Source: a virus. From it: DNA of 31,619 nucleotides. The position numbers and the translations under genes were made by a program. Below are positions 1-5,705 of this stretch, piece by piece. Every line of letters begins with the position of its first letter. Positions within the stretch are counted from its first letter, which is position 1. Below the pieces are notes generated by a model. That model was given only the letters and a program-made list of their open reading frames with translations, was not told the DNA's origin and made no database searches. Where the stretch lies: the IMG/VR virus record IMGVR_UViG_3300042566_000378, positions 1 through 31,619 of that record. One strand, given 5' to 3'.

Positions 1-84
1 GTTAGGGTTTAGGTTGTAACGCACACGCACAGTAAGAACTGCTTCGTACTTGTGTGTGCCGTCATCGCAAACATATTTAGACAT
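1..84 (-). CDS. Partial small phage protein, N-terminus only
   Basis: Only the first 28 codons are inside the window; the reading frame is still open at base 1. The start is ATG at 84-82 and the protein begins MSKYVCDDGTHKYEAV. The start is supported by a strong AAGGAG Shine-Dalgarno 7-8 bases upstream. It follows the glutamine amidotransferase gene by 35 bases in the same leftward operon, so it is probably co-transcribed with the amidoligase cassette. I do not recognise the family from this fragment. Confidence 0.7.
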   Translation of the reverse strand, partial: MSKYVCDDGTHKYEAVLTVRVRYNLNPN

Positions 85-119
85 AATTTTCTCCTTGTAT
101 TGTTTTGTGTATCTTTAGG

Positions 120-1028
120 TCAGAATGACCAGTTATCAATCGGGCTATCATAGTTACCTATGGAGTGCGTACCCTGATAGAGTGACTCGGTCTGCGATGA
201 ATAACAATCGCACAACATGCGGTCGTTATGACAGAACCAACAAGCATCACACTTGGGACACAGGTCAGCCATGTCGATGTTGTCATCGTCAAAGTATTCG
301 TCATGACCACACTGAGCACAAGTCCACAACTCAGCCCAAGTGTACTCACTTGTCGTAGGGTCAAACCACGAGATGTCCTTGACATACTTAGACTCACCGT
401 AGGTAGTCTCGGGTGCAGGAGTCTTAGACCAACCACTCGTGTACAGTGAACTACCGCTAGGGGTGTAGGTGTAGCGACTGTACTTGTAGGAGTTGTTAGA
501 CCACCACACACCGTTGTGCCAGTGACCATCGTTCTCGTTGATGATGTAATGGTTCTCATTCACAGCGTGGTTAGCCGACAGAAACACAAGTTTAGAACCT
601 TTGGCAAACTTGGATAGTTTCTTACGCATCTTCTTGCTGTTGAGAATAGATGCGCCACCCATTTGGGGAAGCATCTCCTCAGCAAAGATACGAGTATCGG
701 ATTTACCATTCTTAGCCTCAATGGGTAGCATGCCGTTGTGTGCAACGATAGTTAGTTCGTCACGCCCAACTTGGAACGGGTGACAGTTCTCCAAACTAGT
801 ACCACCATGTGTTGTGATACGAGAGTGGAACAACGCCGGCCCCGAATGCTTGGCACGAACCTTGAGAAAGTCATCAAGAACTTTGTCAAAGTTTAGCCCT
901 GAACTGTGAATGATTTTTTTGCCAGCATGGACAGCGAAACCGAAACCATCAGGATTAGATGATGCACCTGTGGTCAGGTCGGTGATGTCGGCTGTGGTGT
1001 ATTCGGACATGAAAGTTAGCAAACACAT
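120..1028 (-). CDS. Class-II glutamine amidotransferase (Ntn hydrolase) with C-terminal zinc ribbon
   Basis: A 302-residue protein predicted to release ammonia from glutamine for an acceptor made by a partner enzyme. I start it at the ATG giving MCLLTF so that Cys2 becomes the N-terminal nucleophile after Met removal, which this family requires; a TTG nine bases upstream would bury the Cys. AGAAAGGGG ten bases before this ATG supports the choice. Family motifs in order are NPDGFGFA (25-32), FHSRITTHG (67-75), NCHPF (81-85), AHNGML (96-101) and SDTR (110-113). The C-terminal part (about 237-275) holds CAQC, CPKC, CWFC and CDC and is probably a zinc ribbon. It lies 5 bases after an amidoligase gene that also carries zinc knuckles, which suggests joint action. 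The catalytic class is fairly sure; the acceptor is unknown. Confidence 0.85.
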   Translation of the reverse strand: MCLLTFMSEYTTADITDLTTGASSNPDGFGFAVHAGKKIIHSSGLNFDKVLDDFLKVRAKHSGPALFHSRITTHGGTSLENCHPFQVGRDELTIVAHNGMLPIEAKNGKSDTRIFAEEMLPQMGGASILNSKKMRKKLSKFAKGSKLVFLSANHAVNENHYIINENDGHWHNGVWWSNNSYKYSRYTYTPSGSSLYTSGWSKTPAPETTYGESKYVKDISWFDPTTSEYTWAELWTCAQCGHDEYFDDDNIDMADLCPKCDACWFCHNDRMLCDCYSSQTESLYQGTHSIGNYDSPIDNWSF

Positions 1029-1033
1029 AACTA

Positions 1034-2143
1034 TCAAACCCCTTTCTCTGTTGCGTATGTATCGAAGTGTGTATATTTATTGGTGACAGTCCACTCACGG
1101 AACCGTTCCCAGTCGTGTGCACTCTTGATTGAGACATTGTTGCGTGTAGCGTAAGCGTAGTGCGCAACAGCGTGAGCAGCCTCAATGCGTGCAATGAATG
1201 TCGCAGGTCGTAGCGTACCCTTGAAGAAACGCAACTCTAAAGTGTGCGTGTTCTGCAAGTTGATAGCAACATAACGGCGTTGGTTCTGACTATGACCACG
1301 ATAGTGCTTGGCGTAGGTAGCCATCTGCTCTAGTTCGTACTCACTCCACTCGGCGTATGTGGACTCGGAACGACCAGCGATGCGCTTCCACTGCTCAGCA
1401 TTGCGGTAGAACATGGACATGAACCGATACATAGTTGACGGTGATGAGTCAAAGATGTTGCGGTTGATGTGAACATGCAAGCCACAAGTTCTAGTGTTAG
1501 CAGAACGCATACCGAGAGCTGACAACTCTTTCAGGTTTTGCCACGGGAACTCATCACGAGCAAACTTGTAGCCAAGCGGGTGAGACACCATCTCAAAACC
1601 ATGACTCAAAGAGCCATCTTCCTTGAGGTATGTCCACTTGCCGAACAAACTGTTTGCAAGTTCTGCACCGTCACTACGGTCACATTCCGTTGCCTCCATC
1701 TCTAACTCAAAACCTGTAAAGGTTTGGAGATGCTTAGGAAGTTTCTCATCTGCGTTGGCAGTAAAGAATATCGGGTCGGGTTTGTAACTGTACGACCTGA
1801 CATGTCGTGTTTCACGAGGACAACCGTCATCATCATAGTGACGCTCATCGCAATCACCACAATAATGTGTCTCCCTGTCTGAACAGGTTTCACACAAGTT
1901 GTGCTCATGCTGGTCAACCCACACTGTGTGGTTAGAGTGAACCCAACGACCACATGAGTGGCACGACATGGATTCGTCATTGCAGTCGTCACACACAAGT
2001 GCGCTACGACCATGACCATAGTCACGAGCAGGCTCAATCTCGTTCATGTCGTCAAGCGGATACTCGCATTGACAATTCATGCACTCGGCTAGTTCCTCCT
2101 CGGGCTCGTCAGGTACTTCGTTGTTGTTATTGATGTCAGTCAT
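1034..2143 (-). CDS. Amidoligase (GCS/GS-like COOH-NH2 ligase) with N-terminal zinc knuckles
   Basis: A 369-residue protein. Residues 21-98 hold five CxxC pairs (21/24, 51/54, 61/64, 84/87, 95/98), a probable treble-clef or ribbon array. From about residue 141 the amidoligase core is visible: FTGFELEMEA (acidic metal-binding strand), LKEDGSLSHGFEMVSHP (172-188), TCGLHVHIN (219-227) and RYVAINLQNTHTLELRFF (290-307). These are the ordered signatures of the putative amidoligase family related to glutamate-cysteine ligase and glutamine synthetase, which use ATP to join a carboxylate to an amine. The start has ACAGAAAGG five bases upstream. It sits directly before the glutamine amidotransferase and downstream of a second, shorter amidoligase. 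The substrate is unknown; peptide, peptidoglycan or virion protein are all possible. Confidence 0.8.
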   Translation of the reverse strand: MTDINNNNEVPDEPEEELAECMNCQCEYPLDDMNEIEPARDYGHGRSALVCDDCNDESMSCHSCGRWVHSNHTVWVDQHEHNLCETCSDRETHYCGDCDERHYDDDGCPRETRHVRSYSYKPDPIFFTANADEKLPKHLQTFTGFELEMEATECDRSDGAELANSLFGKWTYLKEDGSLSHGFEMVSHPLGYKFARDEFPWQNLKELSALGMRSANTRTCGLHVHINRNIFDSSPSTMYRFMSMFYRNAEQWKRIAGRSESTYAEWSEYELEQMATYAKHYRGHSQNQRRYVAINLQNTHTLELRFFKGTLRPATFIARIEAAHAVAHYAYATRNNVSIKSAHDWERFREWTVTNKYTHFDTYATEKGV

Positions 2144-2187
2144 GATGACCTTTCTGTGTTTGTTGTTGTTTGTTTTGTTACTCGCAA

Positions 2188-2209
2188 AACTCGGAACCGA
2201 TTCCGAGTT
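2188..2209. repeat. Stop-adjacent inverted repeat, copy 1
   Basis: Arms AACTCGGAA and TTCCGAGTT (9 bp) around CCGA. In the leftward transcript it begins 3 bases after the TAG of the 68-residue gene. An A-rich unstructured leader and the ribosome site of the large amidoligase follow. A TTTT directly after the stem in the leftward direction makes it weakly terminator-like. Three related copies lie at 3581-3602, 4137-4154 and 4686-4703. Confidence 0.85.
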
Positions 2210-2212
2210 CTA

Positions 2213-2419
2213 CTACCTTAGTACACCGTTGATATCAACCTTAGACAAATCAAGCACAGGCGTAATCAGCCAAGTGCCCTCACGCTCAAAAGCGGTTATG
2301 TCCTCATGGTCTACAAAAGTGAGACGGTTCTCCTGTTGATTGACACACTGCCAATACAAAATAGCGTCATTCGCTTGTGCTCGTGCAATCACACGACCGA
2401 TGTTGTTATCTGCTCTCAT
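2213..2419 (-). CDS. Small protein between the two amidoligases, unknown function
   Basis: A 68-residue protein beginning MRADNNIGRVIARAQAND. It has no recognisable motif and reads as a small mixed alpha/beta domain. Its ATG overlaps the stop of the short amidoligase (TAATG), and the AGGAG ribosome site lies in the last codons of that gene, so the two are translationally coupled. Its place between two amidoligases suggests an accessory subunit or a substrate carrier, but this is inference only. Its stop is followed after 3 bases by inverted-repeat copy 1. Confidence 0.7.
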   Translation of the reverse strand: MRADNNIGRVIARAQANDAILYWQCVNQQENRLTFVDHEDITAFEREGTWLITPVLDLSKVDINGVLR

Positions 2420-3036
2420 TATTTTTCTCCTGTGTTGTTTGTAAATGAACGGGCAACCGCATCCGTTGCGGTTAGGTAAGACAAGACAACATTCTTATCA
2501 AAAGAATATCGCCAAAATCTAACCTCTACTGTGTTTTTTCTTTCATTGACGGCAGAATACCTACTTTCATAATTACCACCCCAGTCAATATAGTTAGTTG
2601 TTGGGGCTATTGTTGTTGATTGTCGTGATTTTTGAGTAACACCCAAAATGCGCATCCACTTCATAAAGTGCAGAACATTCGCACTATCACCCAATGGTGC
2701 TTTATTGACATGAACATGAACGCCACGCTCGCCCGATGTATCGGGTATCTTCATACCTGAAGCATTTAGCGCAGACAGAAAACGCCAGTCAAACTTATTT
2801 CGGTAATAGTCAATAGTATTAGGTTTAGTGATTACCTCAAAACCATTGTGAAGTGAACTGTCGTACTTGAGTATCAAATCAGGGAACGAACGACTAATGC
2901 GATACGCAATGTCATTGAGCCTAGATTGAGAACCATCAGGTAACTCAAACTCAAACTCCAAACCCAGCAAAAGTTTATCTTTATCTGAATCAGGAACTGT
3001 AAAGTTTGCACGATATTCTTTGATGTATGTTTCCAT
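2419..3036 (-). CDS. Short amidoligase (GCS/GS-like COOH-NH2 ligase)
   Basis: A 205-residue protein with the amidoligase signatures in the right order: LLLGLEFEFELPDG (22-35, acidic metal ligands), YDSSLHNGFEVITKP (58-72), RGVHVHVN (104-111) and RYSAVNERKNTVEVRFW (159-175). Unlike the neighbouring 369-residue amidoligase it lacks zinc knuckles and is close to a minimal domain. The start is ATG at 3036 with AGAAAG about 11 bases upstream. The two ligases differ enough that they are not a recent duplication, so they may act on different substrates or form a mixed complex. The family call is well supported; the reaction product is unknown. Confidence 0.78.
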   Translation of the reverse strand: METYIKEYRANFTVPDSDKDKLLLGLEFEFELPDGSQSRLNDIAYRISRSFPDLILKYDSSLHNGFEVITKPNTIDYYRNKFDWRFLSALNASGMKIPDTSGERGVHVHVNKAPLGDSANVLHFMKWMRILGVTQKSRQSTTIAPTTNYIDWGGNYESRYSAVNERKNTVEVRFWRYSFDKNVVLSYLTATDAVARSFTNNTGEK

Positions 3037-3086
3037 TTTTATTTTTTCTTTCTATCAGTAATTGGTTGTTTATTGTGTGTATGTGT

Positions 3087-3257
3087 TTATGAGTATATGG
3101 TTCTGCCTTTCGATACTTGACGGACAGACTCGGAACGTGCAGCAATTCTTGACTGTTCATCAAAATAACAATTGTTACACACCTGACGAGCATCAAGCGA
3201 GTCAAGGTCACTAAGGTTCCAACAAGACAAACAGTTTTCTTTGTAATCAGAATCCAT
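3087..3257 (-). CDS. 56-residue CxxC/CxxC zinc-binding microprotein
   Basis: The start is ATG at 3257, which overlaps the end of the upstream gene by 11 bases. GAGGGAG seven bases before it supports this start over longer alternatives, whose extra N-terminus is Met/Cys-rich and unlike a protein. Cysteines 9/12 and 27/30 form two CxxC pairs with hydrophobic spacing, a typical small zinc ribbon. The C-terminal half is basic. The function is unknown; a DNA- or protein-binding adaptor is possible. It lies 50 bases upstream of the short amidoligase in the same operon. Confidence 0.65.
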   Translation of the reverse strand: MDSDYKENCLSCWNLSDLDSLDARQVCNNCYFDEQSRIAARSESVRQVSKGRTIYS

Positions 3258-3486
3258 CGTCGTCTCCCTCATCATCAAACATGAACAAATCATCGTCACG
3301 CATGAACTGCACAAACGACACAGCATCATCATAACGATGACACTTGTCAATGTTTAGTCGGTCAATCGCAGACACAATCCAATACTCACCCTTGTTGCCA
3401 ATGTAATCAAGCATGCGAATCGCCCCAAGGCGAGCACGCATCTTCACAGGTACAAGAGCCAACATAAGTTTAGTGCGCTTATCCAT
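3247..3486 (-). CDS. Small phage protein with acidic tail, unknown function
   Basis: A 79-residue protein. Residues 1-60 are mixed and basic at the N-terminus (MDKRTKLMLALVPVKMRARL), and the last 17 residues are strongly acidic (RDDDLFMFDDEGDDDGF). AAAGGATAAC about 9 bases before the ATG is its ribosome site. The end overlaps the zinc microprotein start, so the two are coupled. I do not recognise the family. Charge segregation of this kind occurs in small inhibitors and DNA mimics, but nothing more specific can be said. Confidence 0.6.
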   Translation of the reverse strand: MDKRTKLMLALVPVKMRARLGAIRMLDYIGNKGEYWIVSAIDRLNIDKCHRYDDAVSFVQFMRDDDLFMFDDEGDDDGF

Positions 3487-3601
3487 AGTAGTTATCCTTT
3501 TGTTTTACTCAACCCTTTTAGTTGAGTGTTGCGCCCACGAACCGAAGCCCGTGGACACGCACCCGACTAAAACAATCAGGAACTCGGAACCGATTCCGAG
3601 T
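3487..3601 (-). promoter_or_regulatory. Structured spacer with three consecutive hairpins
   Basis: The leftward transcript of this 115-base spacer can fold three stems in a row: the repeat stem at 3581-3602, CCACG/CGTGG at 3535-3554 and a perfect ACTCAAC/GTTGAGT 7-bp stem at 3507-3527. The last ends about 10 bases before the AAAGGA ribosome site. This is far more structure than a simple intergenic gap needs. Confidence 0.5.
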
Positions 3602-3602
3602 T
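3581..3602. repeat. Stop-adjacent inverted repeat, copy 2
   Basis: Identical to copy 1 over AACTCGGAACCGATTCCGAG plus the final TT. The last base of the repeat is also the last base of the upstream gene's TAA stop, so the stem starts at the stop codon itself. Confidence 0.85.
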
Positions 3603-3775
3603 TATGCAACCTTGTCGCCACGGAAACCCGTACGACTAGCAAGTTGCTTGTGTGCATATTCCCACACATCAACAATTTGATTTACCTCATCTGAGTATTG
3701 CTCTGCGTGCTTATCGGCACGAGCCCACCCAAACAAGTCGATTTCAATTTGCTCTAACATTTCTGCTGTTGTCAT
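3602..3775 (-). CDS. 57-residue small protein, unknown function
   Basis: An open frame of 57 codons plus TAA, beginning MTTAEMLEQIEIDLFGWARA and ending FRGDKVA. It fills what would otherwise be a 250-base gap in a tightly packed operon. It looks helical and amphipathic. CACAGAAAG lies 13 bases upstream of the ATG, matching the leaders of neighbouring genes. Its stop merges with inverted-repeat copy 2. The function is unknown. Evidence is operon fit, codon structure and the shared leader. Confidence 0.6.
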   Translation of the reverse strand: MTTAEMLEQIEIDLFGWARADKHAEQYSDEVNQIVDVWEYAHKQLASRTGFRGDKVA

Positions 3776-3824
3776 GGTTCTATTACTTTCTGTGATTCCC
3801 TACAAGGATTAGTAGAGAGGCGTA

Positions 3825-3860
3825 CCCACCAACACAAACGCTGGTGGGCACAGTCCCCAC
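3825..3860 (-). promoter_or_regulatory. Two overlapping, mutually exclusive hairpins
   Basis: In the leftward transcript GTGGGG, which starts at the last base of a TAG stop, can pair with CCCAC nearby (spanning 3844-3860). The same CCCACC can instead pair with GGTGGG further on (stem CCCACCA/TGGTGGG, 3825-3831 with 3842-3848). Only one can form at a time, as in attenuators. No run of T follows, so it is not a simple terminator. Confidence 0.35.
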
Positions 3861-4051
3861 TAATAACTAGCGTTACAAATAGTATCCAACTGCTTAGCAA
3901 GACGAGCCTCACAAGCATAAGACGACAACAACGCCTCCTCATACTTCTGACGCTTAGGGTCTTGCGGTTCCAAGCCACACATCAACTCAAAGAGAGGATT
4001 GATAACATCTCTTATCTCTTTCATGGCTTGCTCAATATCCGAACGGGTCAT
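3860..4051 (-). CDS. Small helical protein, unknown function
   Basis: A 63-residue protein beginning MTRSDIEQAMKEIRDVINPL. It has heptad-like spacing of hydrophobics, so probably two helices forming a coiled hairpin. ACAGAAAG about 9 bases before the ATG is the ribosome site. It lies between structured spacers in the leftward operon. No family recognised. Confidence 0.6.
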   Translation of the reverse strand: MTRSDIEQAMKEIRDVINPLFELMCGLEPQDPKRQKYEEALLSSYACEARLAKQLDTICNASY

Positions 4052-4155
4052 AATTTTGCTTTCTGTTATCTAACTAATCGTCAGTCACACTCACAGGTGT
4101 GATACGCCTCACGGCGTTTCATAGGGTAGATACAAACTCGGAACCGATTCCGAGA
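4052..4155 (-). promoter_or_regulatory. Structured spacer with three consecutive hairpins
   Basis: The leftward transcript of this 104-base spacer holds the repeat stem (copy 3), then ACGCC/GGCGT closed by a GTGA (GNRA) loop at 4104-4117, then TCACAC/GTGTGA at 4085-4102. The order and density resemble the spacer at 3487-3601 although the sequences differ. Confidence 0.5.
4137..4154. repeat. Stop-adjacent inverted repeat, copy 3
   Basis: CTCGGAA and TTCCGAG arms around CCGA. In the leftward direction it begins one base after the TAA stop of the 169-residue gene. Confidence 0.85.
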
Positions 4156-4665
4156 TTACTTCTGAACGAACCGCTTGTTAGCGATTGCGTTAGCAATCTT
4201 GCGTGCCTCTGCACGAGAGATGCCCTGCTCAACAAGGTCGCTCGCAACATCATTCACGAACTCCTCCTTGCGCCACATCTTCGTAACAACAGGGCGAACA
4301 GTAGGCGCAACACCTTTAGCACGCTGACCCGCAGGAGCCCACGCAATAAAGAACTTCACCTCAACATACGCCTTCTGCGTATCCAACAGATACGCCTTGA
4401 CTGCATTCTCTGCACTGCCATACTTCTTTACAGCACGAGTAATCGCACCGAAATACTTATCAACAGTATCCCACTTGTAATCGGTAAGACGCTTGTCCTC
4501 TTTCGTGTATTCCGCAAACCACTGCTTCTTCGTGAGACCACGCTTACACATATCGTTGTAGCGAATAATCCACGCATCAAAGATAAGGCGTTCACCTTGC
4601 TTCTCCTTTCTGTCTGCTAGAAGGATTGCGCTTGTGGGAAGTCCACTTGCCTTGTTAGTTGCCAT
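4156..4665 (-). CDS. Basic 169-residue protein, unknown function; first gene of accessory operon
   Basis: I start it at the ATG giving MATNKASGLPTSA. ACAGAAAG eight bases upstream and inverted-repeat copy 4 mark this as the start; the open frame runs further upstream but crosses these signals. The protein is Lys/Arg-rich and helical, with a stretch WFAEYTKEDKRLTDYKW and a C-terminal helix-rich segment RAEARKIANAIANKRF. It could bind nucleic acid, but no domain is recognised. It is the first gene after a leftward terminator, so it probably follows the operon's promoter. Confidence 0.65.
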   Translation of the reverse strand: MATNKASGLPTSAILLADRKEKQGERLIFDAWIIRYNDMCKRGLTKKQWFAEYTKEDKRLTDYKWDTVDKYFGAITRAVKKYGSAENAVKAYLLDTQKAYVEVKFFIAWAPAGQRAKGVAPTVRPVVTKMWRKEEFVNDVASDLVEQGISRAEARKIANAIANKRFVQK

Positions 4666-4673
4666 TGTATTTT

Positions 4674-4681
4674 CTTTCTGT
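4674..4681 (-). promoter_or_regulatory. ACAGAAAG ribosome site fixing the start of the 169-residue gene
   Basis: ACAGAAAG sits eight bases before the ATG at 4665. The same leader occurs before starts at 2143, 3775 and 4051, and AGAAAG alone before 1028 and 3036. It matches the 5' part of the sequence complementary to a 16S end of the CCUCCUUUCU type. Confidence 0.6.
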
Positions 4682-4685
4682 GAAA

Positions 4686-4703
4686 CTCGGAACCAGTTCC
4701 GAG
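4686..4703. repeat. Inverted repeat, variant copy 4 (operon leader)
   Basis: CTCGGAAC and GTTCCGAG arms (8 bp) around CA. The centre differs from the other three copies but stays symmetric. This copy is not next to a stop codon; it lies 5 bases upstream of the ACAGAAAG site of the first operon gene. Confidence 0.8.
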
Positions 4704-4937
4704 AATGGATAGAGGCGCACACGGAATTGTGTGAACCGCTGGCAGGGCGCCTGTCCCTGTCACTATATCCTTGTTCGGGGTTGTGTGGTATTAGCCCTTT
4801 GCCTGTATTGGTGTATTCATGTGGGCGCACGCATACACAGGTGCCATGGGGACACAGGCCCCCCGCCCACGTCCGCATAAAAGGGACTCATGTTGTGCAG
4901 AGCCGGAGCTATAATTCTATAGGTTTCCTAGACTGGT

Positions 4938-4986
4938 AGTTTACAAACAAATGGGACCCCCGCCGTTTGTTTTGGCAGGAGTCCCA
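4938..4986 (-). terminator. Rho-independent terminator of the 5607-5030 leftward operon
   Basis: Leftward RNA forms a 14-bp stem ATGGGACTCCTGCC / GGCGGGGGTCCCAT with two G-U pairs, a 9-base loop and TTTGTTTG after it. In the rightward direction the two G-U pairs become C-A mismatches, so the structure is built for leftward transcription. Confidence 0.8.
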
Positions 4987-5029
4987 TGTTCTTTTACCAT
5001 AAGGGTTTTATCGGTTTTCTATAGGGGTG

Positions 5030-5326
5030 TTACCACTTGACTTTGTCGGCCCAGTATGCTGCTGACATTTTGCCTTTTGAGATGTTGCTTGAGTGTCTTG
5101 CTTTGAAGGATTCCCTGCGTTTACGATAGGATTCGGACTCTCCGGCTTTTTTGGGTGAGCCTGATACTCCTTGTTGTCCAAACCGGATTGTCTTTACTTG
5201 GTCGCCTTGTTTGGCTACTACGATGTGGGATTTCTTTGGGTGGTTGGGTGTGCGTTTTGGTTTGTTGTATCCGCTGACCCCAGCTCTTGCGAGTCTTGGG
5301 TCTCGGGATGCTTTTTTCGCTGCCAT
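5030..5326 (-). CDS. Conserved basic phage protein of unknown function
   Basis: A 98-residue protein. The start is ATG at 5326, giving MAAKKASRDPRLARAG. It overlaps the previous stop (TAATG), with AGAGG seven bases upstream. It is strongly basic, with blocks KRTPNHPKKSHIVVAK, IRFGQQGVSGSPKKAGE and the C-terminal KGKMSAAYWADKVKW. From memory this pattern belongs to an uncharacterised family found in many phages, often close to terminase genes; no reaction is known. The high charge suggests nucleic-acid binding. It is the last gene before the leftward terminator. Confidence 0.75.
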   Translation of the reverse strand: MAAKKASRDPRLARAGVSGYNKPKRTPNHPKKSHIVVAKQGDQVKTIRFGQQGVSGSPKKAGESESYRKRRESFKARHSSNISKGKMSAAYWADKVKW

Positions 5327-5607
5327 TAGATAACCTCTATTTTTAGTATCCATCCCCATGGGATGTGGTTTATATCTCCAACTGTTTTCGGGGTGTCACC
5401 CTCAAACTGGAACACGGTGCCGGCAGTAGTCAGGTACTGTTCGTGACAGCCCGGCCAGTATCTGCCGACTGTCTCCGCTACAGCATCCTCTGCTTCATAC
5501 TCTTCTACTTCATGCCAGCCTGAGTGGGGTGCGTAAGCATCCCGCCATGTGACCCGTATCTCACTCCAAGGCTGTATTTGCGAAACCTGCTCTTTACCGG
5601 GGTACAT
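5326..5607 (-). CDS. Small phage protein, unknown function
   Basis: A 93-residue acidic, aromatic-rich protein beginning MYPGKEQVSQIQPWSEIRV and containing WRDAYAPHSGWHEVEEYEAE, then a beta-rich C-terminus. Its layout (strand, W-containing loop, helix, strands) looks like a small single domain. A good AGGAG lies 9 bases upstream. It is the first gene of a two-gene leftward operon that diverges from the terminase operon. No family recognised. Confidence 0.7.
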   Translation of the reverse strand: MYPGKEQVSQIQPWSEIRVTWRDAYAPHSGWHEVEEYEAEDAVAETVGRYWPGCHEQYLTTAGTVFQFEGDTPKTVGDINHIPWGWILKIEVI

Positions 5608-5673
5608 GCTCTAGTTCTCCTGTCATAAACGGGGCTGCGCTTATGGCTCGCCCCGATGTGTATGTGAAACGGG

Positions 5674-5705
5674 AACCATCCCCGTTAGGGATGGTTTTCT
5701 TGCTT
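5674..5705 (+). terminator. Hairpin with T-rich tail, terminator-like
   Basis: AACCATCCC / GGGATGGTT, a perfect 9-bp stem with loop CGTTA followed by TTCTTGCTT. The T-rich tail is on the rightward side. No rightward gene precedes it in the window, so it may act as an attenuator for the late operon, as a stop for antisense transcription, or as a DNA structure. Confidence 0.4.

Larger units (their letters stand above)
4666..5029. other. 364-base noncoding region upstream of the accessory operon
   Basis: No gene with a credible ribosome site is seen. In the leftward direction it holds the terminator of the upstream two-gene operon, a weak promoter candidate directly after it (TTGTAA at 4946-4941 and TATAGA at 4921-4916 with a long 19-base spacer), then a structured leader (CACAC/GTGTG near 4715-4735 and CAGGG/CCCTG near 4740-4760), then inverted-repeat copy 4 and the ACAGAAAG ribosome site. 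A perfect TATAAT on the plus strand at 4910-4915 has no matching -35 box. Confidence 0.5.

Noticed and set aside
120-1028. Start nine bases upstream at TTG (MIVMCLL) for the amidotransferase
   Set aside because: It would hide the N-terminal Cys nucleophile and overlap the previous stop; the ATG before Cys has a better-spaced AGAAAGGGG.
3120-3140. ACTCGGAAC at 3127 and near 1365 as further copies of the inverted repeat
   Set aside because: Only one arm is present and both lie inside genes coding Arg-Ser-Glu-Ser; the second arm is missing.
4666-4878. Upstream extension of the 169-residue gene to 4878
   Set aside because: The added 71 residues are Cys/His/Pro-rich and unlike a domain, and the extension crosses inverted-repeat copy 4 and the ACAGAAAG site that mark the real start.
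4910-4915. Perfect TATAAT as a rightward promoter
   Set aside because: The nearest -35-like hexamer (TTGTGC) is only 11 bases away, and the direction would run against all genes here.
4881-4960. Possible tRNA around the GGGACTC...TATAAT region
   Set aside because: No consistent acceptor stem, anticodon arm or T-arm could be aligned on either strand.
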